This document shows positions 1-7,903 of a DNA stretch of 30,418 nucleotides, piece after piece. Each line of letters opens with the position of its first letter. Position 1 is the first letter of the stretch. Below the pieces are notes generated by a model. It did no database searches and had not been told where the DNA came from. It saw nothing but the letters and a program-made list of their open reading frames with translations. Both the position numbers and the translations under genes were made by a program. The stretch is from JAUWKC01 sp035529895 (GTDB lineage Bacteria; Planctomycetota; Phycisphaerae; Sedimentisphaerales; Anaerobacaceae), in assembly GCA_035529895.1 (NCBI GenBank), contig DATKVV010000030.1, positions 1 through 30,418 on the forward strand, given 5' to 3'.

Positions 1-4
1 GAGT

Positions 5-845
5 ATGGATACCAGAATTCTCGACCAATTGGAAGAGGCTTTTAGCGAAGAACTCGAATTGGTTGACGGCGACCTGTAGGCTATGGAGCAGTTGGTCAAG
101 GAAATAATGCAACTACTGGGCTAGGGACTCCTGCAACGGCTGGTAGACCGCTGCAAAAACGGCTACAAAGGCAGTTCCATAGCCTGCGAATGCAGCAACT
201 CAATGAGGTTTGTGCAGCACCGTCCAAAGGATATACACACGCTCTTTGGATGGATAAAGCTCAAACACGCTTATTATCATTGTCCTGATTGTGGTCAAAG
301 TCTGGTTCCCTATGATCTTGAAAGCGGTCTTGGATCTGAGCAGCTCAGCCCGGCCCTGGCCAAGGCTTGCTGGCAGTTGACGACAGCTTTTCACAAGTCT
401 CTTGTAAGCTGCAAGATTGGTATCACGCCAGCGAACACATATGGGATTGTGGTAAGGTCTTGTTTGTCGAGGGCACGGAGGCTACCGAGAGGTGGGTAAA
501 TGAGCGTTTGGCCTTGCTGCGGGAGGGCTGGACGAAAAGGCTGGTGGATGATTTGAAAGAGAACGCAAGAAATATCGCGGGCCCAAAAGACAGGGCATTG
601 ATGCTTTGTATCATTACATTTGGGTCAATGAGGAGCAAATGCGTTACGATCTATTCCGAGCCCAGGGATACGATATTGGTTCGGGTATGGTAGAGTCTGG
701 CTGCAAGCACGTGGTGGGTAAGAGATTGAAGCAGTCTGGGATAATCTGGAGCAGGACCGGCTCGTCGGCGAAGTTAGCTTTACGGGTTTGCCGGCTGAAT
801 CAAAGGTGGGACGAACTAAGGCGGCGAAAGCCACTGGCTGCCTGA
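5..845 (+). pseudogene. Decayed ISKra4-family transposase remnant
   Basis: The translation reads in pieces across all three + frames. The first frame, from the ATG at 5, carries in-frame stops at 77-79 and 122-124. It then gives a segment with RPKDIHTLFG and AYYHCPDCGQ, the zinc-ribbon-like N-terminal part seen in ISKra4 transposases. Near position 400 it jumps to a second frame with DWYHASEHIW, the block after the central catalytic Asp. Near 590 it jumps to a third frame with MRYDLFRAQGYDIGSGMVES and CKHVVGKRLKQ, the typical C-terminal block, ending at 843-845. Family members are usually more than 400 aa. Only about 280 codons remain, and the middle part with catalytic residues appears deleted. 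It cannot make an active enzyme. Terminal inverted repeats were not identified, and the left end may lie outside the window. Confidence 0.85.
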
Positions 846-902
846 AAAATCCACCTGCAATCGTGACGGGCACCCGGTACACACAGTTGCGTAAACAAAA
901 GC

Positions 903-931
903 TTGCTTTTCGATGCGCAAGGTTGTATAAT
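903..931 (+). promoter_or_regulatory. Sigma-70-type promoter before a short leader
   Basis: TTGCTT at 903-908 and a perfect TATAAT at 926-931 are separated by exactly 17 bases. The -35 box matches consensus at only three positions, so the call rests on the -10 box and the spacing. The predicted start of transcription is about 938. It faces the hairpins and terminator at 938-1020, and lies just downstream of the dead transposase. Confidence 0.5.
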
Positions 932-937
932 GCGTTT

Positions 938-1020
938 GGTTCGTGAAAAAGCCTCCGGAAGGACCAGCATGTGCCGGCAAAAGCGCGGCGAGTGTCGGTT
1001 TCAGACTTTAGGTCTTTTTT
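938..1020 (+). ncRNA. Candidate small RNA or attenuator leader
   Basis: An approximately 80-base unit lies between a promoter (903-931) and an intrinsic terminator (1003-1020). It contains a CUCCGGAAGGA segment that can form a small hairpin with a GGAA loop. It also contains a GC-rich hairpin with an AAAA loop at about 973-989 (GCCGGC/GCGCGGC). No long reading frame fits inside it. The GGAA loop recalls SRP RNA domain IV, but the flanking conserved internal-loop bases are absent, so I do not call it 4.5S RNA. Because a Shine-Dalgarno and mini-ORF follow at 1041-1164, it could also be a transcription-attenuation leader. Its class is unknown. Confidence 0.35.
1003..1020 (+). terminator. Rho-independent terminator
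   Basis: The stem AGACU/GGUCU (1003-1007 with 1011-1015) has a three-base loop and is followed at once by a T run to 1020. The stem is short (five pairs including one G-U), so termination may be partial, as expected of an attenuator. Confidence 0.4.
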
Positions 1021-1059
1021 GAGCTGAGAAAATTGATCGCAAGGGAGGAGAAGCTTTGT

Positions 1060-1164
1060 GTGTTGGAGGCTGCCTTTAGCCTTAATCATTTCAAACTGAC
1101 CTTTTTTCCGCGGAGTCTGCAGCCCGGCTTCTACCTGATGGTGGATCCGTTCCTCGTTTATTAA
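1060..1164 (+). CDS. Possible 34-codon small protein
   Basis: GTG at 1060 is preceded by a strong purine tract, AAGGGAGGAG at 1041-1050, nine bases upstream. The frame is open to TAA at 1162-1164. The product would be about 34 aa, with hydrophobic and aromatic residues in its second half (for example FYLMVDPFLVY at the C-terminus). TTG at 1063 is an alternative start. I recognise no family. It follows the terminator at 1003-1020, so it may be controlled by read-through. It may equally be a gene remnant or chance ORF; only the ribosome-binding site argues for it. Confidence 0.2.
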   Translation: MLEAAFSLNHFKLTFFPRSLQPGFYLMVDPFLVY

Positions 1165-1239
1165 TCATCCTTAATGATTCGCAAGGCTACCCCCCAGCCG
1201 CCGAATCCTCCGAGCGTACCTGCCCGTAAGGCAAATTCT

Positions 1240-1605
1240 CTATATGCGAAACCTTGGACCCTGGCTGAATTCCACAGCTACACCATAAGCGCCGGTTGAT
1301 GATGCGTCCCCGCCGCCCGTACTACCGGCTCGCAGCACCTTACCGATACCGGAAAGCCTCCCCCCCAACTGGAGCAGCCCCGCCGTCGGCGGTATGCACA
1401 ACTGCACCTCGACCAGACCACCCGCCTCAAAGCCGCAATGCTCCGTCTCGAAGTACAGCCCCCCCGGACTCACATTAACCGTCCGCCCCGCATAGGATTC
1501 CTCAGCCGGTGAACCAAGCCTCCGGCAGAATAATTCAAGCTTTAGCTCCAACCGCCTGTATTTCCGCTTTTCAGACATCCTGTCCATTCGGGCCACCTGC
1601 ATCAC
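1240..1605 (-). CDS. PilZ-domain protein (c-di-GMP receptor)
   Basis: A single-domain PilZ protein of about 120 aa. The N-terminal KRKYRR segment supplies the Arg-rich RxxxR-type motif. NVSPGG further on is the second signature (normally D/NxSxxG); together they grip cyclic di-GMP in this family. The rest reads as a small beta barrel, ending GVAVEFSQGPRFRI. There is no signal peptide or membrane segment, so it should be cytoplasmic. The start is GTG at 1605 or the adjacent ATG at 1602, behind AGGTGAGGAG; the ATG has the better spacing. It is transcribed divergently from the histidine kinase. A diguanylate cyclase lies at 16029-17123, so the window encodes both a maker and a receptor of the signal. 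The target process is unknown. Confidence 0.85.
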   Translation of the reverse strand: MMQVARMDRMSEKRKYRRLELKLELFCRRLGSPAEESYAGRTVNVSPGGLYFETEHCGFEAGGLVEVQLCIPPTAGLLQLGGRLSGIGKVLRAGSTGGGDASSTGAYGVAVEFSQGPRFRI

Positions 1606-1978
1606 TCCTCACCTTCATATGAACTGCTTTCACTGCCGGTTGCAAACCGCATACCAAGGCCCGATAACCCCAAGTTCTCCATCTTACCTTTTCCAACCCC
1701 TTACCAACAATAAACTTAAGCAGCGCACCCCGACAGCATCCATAACAAGCCACCTTGAATCGCCCCTCGACGTTGCCAAATAGCAACACCAGGATGCTCC
1801 CTTGCCCAAAACCTTTTTCCTATCCCCTCAAAAACCGCTTGCTACTTTCTCCCTAATTATAAAATCTTACCTATCTCCTTAAACAGCCCCTTCTTTTAAT
1901 CCGAGGAAACACATAAAATGTTGTTTTTTGGCAACACTTTTTGTTGACACTGTGAATTTAGGTCCTATTATTTGCGCT
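1606..1978. other. Divergent intergenic region, pilZ/kinase
   Basis: No convincing gene was seen. A 72-codon minus frame (1571-1789) overlaps pilZ out of frame and lacks any family signature. The + strand carries a kinase promoter at 1944-1971. A short inverted repeat (TGTTG with CAACA) lies just upstream of it, around 1920-1937. Confidence 0.5.
1944..1971 (+). promoter_or_regulatory. Promoter for the kinase/response-regulator operon
   Basis: A perfect TTGACA (1944-1949) and TATTAT (1966-1971) are separated by 16 bases. The predicted transcript start falls at 1978-1979, on or beside the A of the kinase ATG. There is no room for a Shine-Dalgarno, so the message may be leaderless. Confidence 0.6.
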
Positions 1979-3097
1979 ATGCACGGCAATGAAGAACTAC
2001 GACCGAAAGCACACGGCGAAGCTGGCCCACACGCCGCATTTGGGTCTGTCTTCGACTCAATCCTCCAATCGCTGCCGCTCGGCATCGTCACCTTTGATTC
2101 CGATTTGAAGATCACCCGCGCCAACCCACACGCCGCCGCATTGCTGTGCCTGGAGGGCTACATTGATAGGTCATTGGCAAGCGGCACCAACGGCCAGACC
2201 CTGGCACCCCTCGACTGGACATCCCGCCTCAAATCGACCGTCTCCTCAGGCGAGCCGCATAAATTCGACTCCATAACTTATACATGCAACGGCAAAACAA
2301 AGCTCCTGCAAATTCTTTCGGCACCACTCAAAGAGCCGGACACGCAGCGAATCATCGCCGGCGTGCTGCTCATCGAGGATATAACCGAAAGGGTCAGCCT
2401 GCAAAGACGACTCGCCCACACCGAAAAGCTCGCCACCGTCGGCAAACTCGCCTCGAAAGTCGCTCACGAATTGAACAACCCCATGGACGGCATACTCCGA
2501 TACATAAACCTCGCGCTCAGAATAATCGAGCAGCAGCACCTCCAAAAACCCAAAGAGTACCTCACCCATTGCCGCCAGGGCCTTATGCGAATGGTCCACA
2601 TCGTCAGCGAACTGCTCGAATTCTCTCGCAGCACCTGTGCGCCGTTCGAACACACCAGAATCGAAAGCATTATAGACGAGGCCGTGAAAACAATGGAGTC
2701 CAGAGCGGAAGCGTCCGGTATTCGTATAGCACGCAGCTACGCCGCCGTACCTCCCGTTCGCTCCGGCAACCTTTTCCATGTTTTTTGCAACCTCGTGAAA
2801 AACGCCATCGATGCAATGCCCGATGGCGGCACGCTCACAATCTCAACTCGCCTCGCACGCGACAACGCCGCCGTCGTCGCCTTTCAAGACACCGGTGAGG
2901 GCTTCCCGCCCGAACACGCCCAGGCCATTTTCGAGCCCTTTTTCACCACGAAGGAAAAGGGCAAAGGCACAGGACTTGGCCTGGCAATATGCAAGGACAT
3001 AATCGAAACGTGTCGCGGACGGATAACCGCTGAAAATGCCCCGGACGGCGGAAGCATTTTCACCGTTTATCTGCCGCTATCTACGGAGAACCCATAA
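1979..3097 (+). CDS. PAS-domain sensor histidine kinase (NtrB-like)
   Basis: A 372-aa cytoplasmic sensor kinase. An N-terminal PAS-like domain spans about residues 20-135 (LPLGIVTFDSDLKITRANP is typical). It is followed by the HisKA dimerisation helix with H163 in HELNNP, the predicted phosphorylation site. The HATPase domain has an N-box at NLVKNAIDAM (271-280), a G1 box at DTGEGF (304-309), an F-box at FEPFF (318-322) and a G2 box at GKGTGLGLAI (328-337). No transmembrane segment is seen, so the signal is probably internal. An upstream TTG at 1928 would lengthen it by 17 residues, but the promoter at 1944-1971 lies inside that stretch, so ATG 1979 is preferred. Thirteen bases separate it from the response-regulator gene, its obvious partner. 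The signal sensed cannot be told from sequence. Confidence 0.92.
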   Translation: MHGNEELRPKAHGEAGPHAAFGSVFDSILQSLPLGIVTFDSDLKITRANPHAAALLCLEGYIDRSLASGTNGQTLAPLDWTSRLKSTVSSGEPHKFDSITYTCNGKTKLLQILSAPLKEPDTQRIIAGVLLIEDITERVSLQRRLAHTEKLATVGKLASKVAHELNNPMDGILRYINLALRIIEQQHLQKPKEYLTHCRQGLMRMVHIVSELLEFSRSTCAPFEHTRIESIIDEAVKTMESRAEASGIRIARSYAAVPPVRSGNLFHVFCNLVKNAIDAMPDGGTLTISTRLARDNAAVVAFQDTGEGFPPEHAQAIFEPFFTTKEKGKGTGLGLAICKDIIETCRGRITAENAPDGGSIFTVYLPLSTENP

Positions 3098-3110
3098 AAG
3101 GCCTATACGC

Positions 3111-4502
3111 ATGACTACCCAGCAGAAACACATCCTCGTTATCGACGACGACAGAATCATCCTGGATTCCTTGTGCGAGTTTCTTGCCCTCGAAGGCTTT
3201 CAAACCGCCGGCGCCGAAACAGTTAAGGAGGCCCTTGCTCAGTTGCGCAAGCAGGAATATTCGCTCGTTATCACAGACGTCAATCTTCCCGACCGCAACG
3301 GCCTTGACTTATTGGATATACTCAGGACAGACTATCCGCAAACCGTTGTAATTGTCATAACCGGCTACGGCACCATCGAAAGCGCCGTCAGAGCCATTAA
3401 GCAAGGCGCCTACGACTACCTCACAAAGCCAATCGTTGACGACGAGCTGCGAATGGCCGTCGACAGGGCCATCAGGCAGCAGTCCCTCATCACCGAGAAC
3501 AAAGACCTCCGCTCCCAGCTCGAAAAAAAATACAGCATGGAAAACATCATCAGCCACGACTACAAAATGGCCAGGATTTTCGAGCTCGTTGAAGCCGTGG
3601 CCGACAGCAAAACGACCATCCTCATGACCGGGCCCTCCGGCACCGGAAAAAGCATCCTGGCCAAGGCAATCCACCATCGCTCCAGCCGAAGGGACAGGCC
3701 CTTTGTCGAGGTCAGTTGCGGCGCCCTGCCCGAAACCCTGCTCGAAAGCGAGCTCTTCGGCCACGTCAAAGGCGCATTCACCGGTGCCGTCGCCAACAAG
3801 GACGGAAAATTTCTCGCCGCCGACGGCGGAACCATCTTTCTCGATGAAATCGCCAACGCCTCACCTGCCCTGCAGGCAAAGCTCCTCAGGGTCCTCGAAG
3901 ACAGACAGTTCGAGCCCGTCGGCAGTAACAGAACCGTAACCGTCGATACGCGAATACTGCTTGCTACCAATCGCAACCTCGACGAAGAAGTAAAACACGG
4001 CAGATTCCGCGAAGACCTGTACTATCGAATAAACATCGTCACGATTAACCTCCCGCCCTTGTGCGAGAGGGTCGGTGATGTCCGGCTCCTTGCGAAGCGT
4101 TTCCTCAAGACCTACTGCCGACAGCACAACAGGGACAAACTCGGCATTACCGACGAGGCCCTCGAATATCTCGACGGCTACCGCTGGCCCGGAAACGTCC
4201 GCGAGCTTGAAAACGTGATTGAGCGCGCCGTCCTGCTCAGTAAGAACAAATTCATCGGCCCGGGCGACCTGCCCGACAAAATAAGACAGACTCAAACCCC
4301 TGCCCCAAATGCCTGCCCCCCGATGAACCTCAAGCACGCCCTTGCCGAGCCGGAGAAAAACCTCATCCGCCAGGCCCTCGAAGCCAACCACTGGAACCGA
4401 CAGGAAACCGCCAAAGCCCTTGAAATTAACCGCACCACACTGTATAAAAAAATGAAACAATACGGACTCTACGCCGAGGCCGAACGCCTGGGCCTCACCT
4501 AA
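3111..4502 (+). CDS. Sigma-54-dependent response regulator (NtrC family)
   Basis: A 463-aa complete three-domain activator. The receiver domain (about 6-120) has acidic D12/D13, phosphoacceptor D56, T84 and K106. The AAA+ domain has Walker A GPSGTGKS (174-181), the sigma-54-contacting GAFTGA loop, Walker B GTIFLDE and the arginine-containing FREDLYYR block. The C-terminal Fis-type helix-turn-helix ends with NRTTLYKKMKQYGL. Phosphorylation by the upstream kinase should drive assembly and ATP-dependent opening of sigma-54 promoters. The ATG at 3111 puts the receiver domain at the normal distance from the N-terminus; a longer frame from 3036 would overlap the kinase gene and add non-conserved residues. 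No good sigma-54 promoter (GG-N10-GC) was found nearby, so its targets are probably elsewhere. Confidence 0.95.
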   Translation: MTTQQKHILVIDDDRIILDSLCEFLALEGFQTAGAETVKEALAQLRKQEYSLVITDVNLPDRNGLDLLDILRTDYPQTVVIVITGYGTIESAVRAIKQGAYDYLTKPIVDDELRMAVDRAIRQQSLITENKDLRSQLEKKYSMENIISHDYKMARIFELVEAVADSKTTILMTGPSGTGKSILAKAIHHRSSRRDRPFVEVSCGALPETLLESELFGHVKGAFTGAVANKDGKFLAADGGTIFLDEIANASPALQAKLLRVLEDRQFEPVGSNRTVTVDTRILLATNRNLDEEVKHGRFREDLYYRINIVTINLPPLCERVGDVRLLAKRFLKTYCRQHNRDKLGITDEALEYLDGYRWPGNVRELENVIERAVLLSKNKFIGPGDLPDKIRQTQTPAPNACPPMNLKHALAEPEKNLIRQALEANHWNRQETAKALEINRTTLYKKMKQYGLYAEAERLGLT

Positions 4503-4654
4503 CTTCCAGGCTGACCGATTTGTTGGAGATGAAACGCGACGAACAAAAAAATAGCAGTCTCGCAAATTCAGCGAGAATCGTAACCCGACCCACGCCCCTG
4601 AAATAGCCGAACTTTTCTATCCACCCGGCAAGAATTTGCAAAGGGGTATCCACT

Positions 4655-4864
4655 ATGACTAAACGATGTTCTATATGCAGGAAGTTAAAACCCGAAGGCC
4701 AGTTTTACAGGCAGAGCAAGACCAAAAAATGGCTCCGCTCCGAATGTAAAACCTGTTCCAAACAAGCTACCGCACGCTATTACGAGCGCAACAGGGCAAG
4801 AATCCTCGAAGCCGCCCGCCGGCGTTACCAGCTAAAACAAAAGCCGCCCCCCGGCACTCCTTGA
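4655..4864 (+). CDS. Small zinc-ribbon-like protein, function unknown
   Basis: A 69-aa basic protein with two CxxC pairs (CSIC near residue 5 and CKTC near 31), predicted to bind one zinc ion. An Arg/Tyr-rich helix containing ARYYERNRARI follows. This layout matches the N-terminal part of many HNH-type and phage-associated small zinc proteins, but no HNH nuclease part follows, so no catalytic role is claimed. An AAGGGG ribosome-binding site lies about eight bases before the ATG. It sits 152 bases after the response regulator on the same strand. Nucleic-acid binding is plausible from the charge and ribbon, but is inference. Confidence 0.65.
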   Translation: MTKRCSICRKLKPEGQFYRQSKTKKWLRSECKTCSKQATARYYERNRARILEAARRRYQLKQKPPPGTP

Positions 4865-4943
4865 CCCCAAACCGAACCAGCTCCCCCGCCCAATTACTGA
4901 AGCAGGAACCCTCCTGCTCCGATTTACCCTGCCCTCTCAAAAC

Positions 4944-5028
4944 TGCCCAGGACTGGATTCGAACCAGCACGGGAATTATTCCCACCAGCCCCTCAAGCTG
5001 GCGCGTCTGCCAATTCCGCCACCTGGGC
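4944..5028 (-). tRNA. tRNA-Leu (anticodon GAG)
   Basis: An 85-nt class II tRNA on the minus strand. The acceptor arms are GCCCAGG (5028-5022) and CCTGGGC, with discriminator A at 4944. The D-arm is TGGCGGAATTGGCAGACGC. The anticodon stem is CCAGC/GCTGG around TTGAGGG, with the GAG anticodon at 4994-4992. A long variable arm (TGGGAATAATTCCCG) and the T-loop GGTTCGAATCC follow. The CCA end is not encoded. It reads CUC/CUU leucine codons. A promoter lies directly upstream at 5041-5068. Confidence 0.95.
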
Positions 5029-5040
5029 GGCTGCCATACC

Positions 5041-5068
5041 ATTCTACAAGAAAACAAACACCCCGCAA
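5041..5068 (-). promoter_or_regulatory. Promoter of tRNA-Leu
   Basis: On the minus strand, TTGCGG (5068-5063), 16 bases, then TAGAAT (5046-5041). The predicted start is about 5034, a few bases before the mature tRNA 5' end at 5028, as expected for a short-leader tRNA transcript. Confidence 0.45.
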
Positions 5069-5119
5069 CCCTTTTCTTGAGCCCCAAGAATTGCGCCGCA
5101 GGCAAAAGTTGAAACGAAA

Positions 5120-5140
5120 TTGGCGCAAATGTAGCGCCAA
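5120..5140 (-). terminator. Likely terminator of the Tat-signal gene
   Basis: A perfect 7-bp inverted repeat, TTGGCGC (5120-5126) with GCGCCAA (5134-5140) and a 7-base loop. On the minus strand it is followed by a T-rich tail (TTTCGTTTC). It lies about 90 bases past the stop of the gene at 5231-6196 and before the tRNA. The tail is interrupted, so strength is uncertain. Confidence 0.4.
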
Positions 5141-5230
5141 CTCCGCTACTGCATACCTGACTACATGAGAGCTCGCCCAAAAACCGCTCAAAACTGTTCG
5201 ATCCCTGTCCGTTTCAATTCTCTTACATTC

Positions 5231-6196
5231 TTAGCTATACCACGCCCGCTTTCTTTTAAGTTTTGTGTTTAGGATGTCCTTTGCGATTTTCACATCCTCT
5301 TCAACCTGAAAATCGAACATGCCGGCGCAGATAAAATCAACGCCATTCTCAAACGCGTATCTAAATCCTTCGTAAGGCTTGATAGCTCCGGCCCCAAGCA
5401 CTTTGTATCCTATCCACGGCTTTTTAACTTTTTCCATAAACTCTATCGTTAGTTCCGGCGTCTCACACCACACGCTGTCGTTGCGCGGCTTGAGTCCGGC
5501 CGACCAGTAACTCTTGCTGTTGATAGTCTTCATGTAAAAGTCAGCATCAATTCCCACGGTTTCACACGTGACAGGAACATCGAGCGAGTGTCCCCCGATA
5601 CCTGCAACGAGACCATTTTGCTTTATAAGCTCAACGGCTTTGGCCAGCAGATCGGCTCGTCCCTTTTCTACAAGTTCGTCCGCAACTCCCCCGTGGATAT
5701 AAGCTGCGTCCGCTCCGTTGTCCGCCGCCCGCTTTATATCGACCATCATATCTTGTTCTTTGAGTTTGCATTGGGCCACCCACTTGAACTTGCCCCCGTA
5801 TTCCTTTCGATAAGTATTGACCAGCCGAATAACATGATCATCAATCCGCATCAGCATAGTGTCAATCCCTTCACGCTCGCATAGCTGCCAAGTCTCATAG
5901 ATCTTTTCGTCGGTAAAATACTTTCGAAGCAGCGATGATACATATATCAGGTCCCTGCTGTGAGCGAATCCGCTTATCAAATTTCCCCCGCAAATAAGAC
6001 GACTAAGACTAAGGCCCCTGATCTTACCCGTAGGAAACTTTCCTGTTTTACCTTTCGCTCTTTCACGCACTCTGGCAGGCTTGGTCTTCGTCTGTGCGAG
6101 CAGAACCTTTTCCTCGAAATTAAAAGCCAGCCCGGCCCCCACCGAAGTCACGACCGACGTTGCTAAAAAACTGCGGCGATTAATATCCTTTTTCAC
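5231..6196 (-). CDS. Tat-exported TIM-barrel-like protein (aldo/keto reductase-like)
   Basis: A 321-aa protein. The N-terminus has a twin-arginine motif (NRRSFLAT) followed by a hydrophobic stretch, so export in folded form is predicted. The body looks like a (beta/alpha)8 barrel: LICGGNLISGF near the start, repeated beta-strand/helix units (MLMRIDDHVIRL, ADAAYIHGG, GLVAGIGGHS) and a late GYKVLGAGAIKP segment resembling aldo/keto-reductase relatives. The canonical AKR catalytic Tyr/Lys/His/Asp set was not identified, so an oxidoreductase role is only suggested. Such Tat-signal barrel proteins are frequent in planctomycetes. The start is GTG at 6196, preceded by GGAGG six bases upstream. It appears monocistronic, with the terminator at 5120-5140. 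Confidence 0.7.
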   Translation of the reverse strand: MKKDINRRSFLATSVVTSVGAGLAFNFEEKVLLAQTKTKPARVRERAKGKTGKFPTGKIRGLSLSRLICGGNLISGFAHSRDLIYVSSLLRKYFTDEKIYETWQLCEREGIDTMLMRIDDHVIRLVNTYRKEYGGKFKWVAQCKLKEQDMMVDIKRAADNGADAAYIHGGVADELVEKGRADLLAKAVELIKQNGLVAGIGGHSLDVPVTCETVGIDADFYMKTINSKSYWSAGLKPRNDSVWCETPELTIEFMEKVKKPWIGYKVLGAGAIKPYEGFRYAFENGVDFICAGMFDFQVEEDVKIAKDILNTKLKRKRAWYS

Positions 6197-6922
6197 GACA
6201 CGCCTCCATTTATCCTTTTAACCTCGGATTTCCCATGTAACATTGTATATCCTTGCTCAGTTACACCATTGACCCTCTTTTCTAATACAATATCAAATCC
6301 ATCTAAGAACTCAATCTTTATGGGTGCTTATGCAGGCCGGTGACTCCCTGAAATTCGAGTTCAAATTCCCGGTCGAAATTGGGTGGCGAAGCGTCCTTGC
6401 ATGCTTCACCCATCGGGTTCTCCTACTTGGAATAGTCAAAACTGGCTTGAACCCCATCCATAAGCTCTATACTGCCAAAATCATACTTTTTTGCGCGGAT
6501 TTACTTGAAAATCTGGGTCTAATTATCGCCTAAACACCCTTTGCAAAAAGCCCCAAAACGCAGACCCTCCACCCACCCTCTCCTGTTGCCGCCTGCAGTT
6601 CGGCCCTCCTTTTACTTACTCCGCAACTCCGCTCCTGCACAGAGGCCCCACTTTCCTGCCGTAAGCCCAACCGCCGCGCCCTCTCGCCGTCGAATGTGCC
6701 TTCTGTCATACCACGCTGATCTTACAGGCCTATAAGACACCTTGGCTTGCACCAGATGGGCCGTTGCCGCCGTGTCCCGCATGAATTGGCTGTCAACTCT
6801 CGCCTAATTAGTCGGGGGTGAATTGGTGCGTCGGTAATGCTGCCCTCCGGCAGCAACCCCAAATCGACTCTCTTGTTCTGTCCTCTGTCTTTTGCCCTTA
6901 TGCCTTTTCCCCGGCTCACGGG
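6197..6922. other. Long intergenic region, no supported gene
   Basis: About 725 bases between two minus-strand genes. Short frames here (for example 6324-6533 and 6541-6735 on +) lack ribosome-binding sites and recognisable motifs. An imperfect stem-loop lies at 6381-6411 (GGGT..GAAGC with GCTTC.ACCC). A perfect GCTGCC/GGCAGC hairpin lies around 6840-6855, without a T tail on either strand. No function is assigned. Confidence 0.4.
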
Positions 6923-7903
6923 TCACAAAAAAGGACGTCCCACGGGCCGCTTCTTCAACTCCGCCTCCGTCGGCAGAAGCTCGAACGAATCTATCTTTTC
7001 ACTCTCCACGAATTTACTTACGACGTGCTGAATTTCCCCCATGCTGCGCCCGTGCATCATCGCATACAAATTATGAGCCCAGTCTGCAACTATTCTGCGC
7101 TGGTAGCAGTGACTCACTATCGCGAAGCGGGCCAGCTGCCGGCCCGCTTCAACCACCCGCTCTTGTGGCACCGCGCAGCAGAACATAACGTTAGCTGCGT
7201 ACCCGAGCTTGCGATGGTCAACAACAGCCGCTATCCGCCTGATGACCCCCTTATCAACTAAACCAGTGATAATCTCAAGGACCTCTTTTTCCTGCAGCCG
7301 CTCGCCGTACAGAAAATCAAACGGCTTCGAAGTCACCTTTAATTCCCTCTGCAATCCCGCCAGAATCTGTCTTTCGGTCTCACTCAGCGCGACAATCTCG
7401 TCCTTCGGGACTCTTACCGAATTCCCTAACTCCGGCTGTTCTCCGCCTTCCGCGTCGAACCGAACATCCAGCTTAAAAACCCGCACGACCGGCAGACTGT
7501 GAAAATCAATCCCGAACCGCCCCGAAAGATTCGCCAGTGTCCGCCCGATTTGCTCTTGCGACTCGCCCTGCAGCGTAAACCACAAATTGTAATGGTGTTT
7601 CCGCAGATAATTATGCGAGACGCCGTCTAGAGAATTAACCACCTCGGCTGCTCGCCGCACTTGTTCTTCCGGAACGTGGGCGGCAACCAGCGTACTGACA
7701 AAACCCAGCGCCCGATAATTTATGACTGCCCCAATCCACCGAATTATCCCTGCCTCTTTCAGCCGCCGGATTTCGTTCAGTAACGTCTCCTCGTCGCTGT
7801 GCAGGTATTCCGCCAAATCCGCGAACGGCCTCGCGCACACCGCCAGCCCCTCTTGTAGCGCGTTGCACAATTGTTTTTGCAGTTTGGTCAGGCTCACGCT
7901 CAC
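6923..7903 (-). CDS. ahbAB: Siroheme decarboxylase, AhbA-AhbB fusion
   Basis: A 326-aa protein made of two AsnC/Lrp-like halves, each a winged helix plus a ferredoxin-like alpha/beta domain. The first half (about 1-155) carries VSHNYLRKHHYNLWFTL, the AhbA signature. The second (about 170-326) carries VSHCYQRR and HNLYAMMHGRS, the AhbB signature. In most known organisms these are two separate subunits that together convert siroheme to 12,18-didecarboxysiroheme in the alternative heme pathway; here one chain appears to hold both. It is not expected to be an ordinary transcription factor despite the Lrp-like fold. The GTG start at 7903 overlaps the upstream ahbD stop by four bases (GTGA), indicating translational coupling. 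Automated annotation may list it merely as an Lrp/AsnC regulator. Confidence 0.85.
   Translation of the reverse strand: MSVSLTKLQKQLCNALQEGLAVCARPFADLAEYLHSDEETLLNEIRRLKEAGIIRWIGAVINYRALGFVSTLVAAHVPEEQVRRAAEVVNSLDGVSHNYLRKHHYNLWFTLQGESQEQIGRTLANLSGRFGIDFHSLPVVRVFKLDVRFDAEGGEQPELGNSVRVPKDEIVALSETERQILAGLQRELKVTSKPFDFLYGERLQEKEVLEIITGLVDKGVIRRIAAVVDHRKLGYAANVMFCCAVPQERVVEAGRQLARFAIVSHCYQRRIVADWAHNLYAMMHGRSMGEIQHVVSKFVESEKIDSFELLPTEAELKKRPVGRPFL

Noticed and set aside
938..1020. SRP (4.5S) RNA
   Set aside because: Only the UCCGGAAGGA tip matches; the conserved internal-loop bases on both sides (GUCAGG and AGCAGCC) are missing.
1571..1789. 72-codon minus-strand frame upstream of and overlapping pilZ
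   Set aside because: Out of frame with pilZ, no domain signature, no convincing ribosome-binding site.
2246..2779. 177-codon minus frame inside the histidine kinase gene
   Set aside because: A shadow of the kinase reading frame, which carries every expected catalytic motif.
4626..4640. Sigma-54-like GGCAAGAATTTGC before the zinc-ribbon gene
   Set aside because: GG and GC are nine bases apart, not the strictly required ten.
6324..6735. Two short + strand frames in the 6197-6922 gap
   Set aside because: No start signals, no motif, and unlikely composition.
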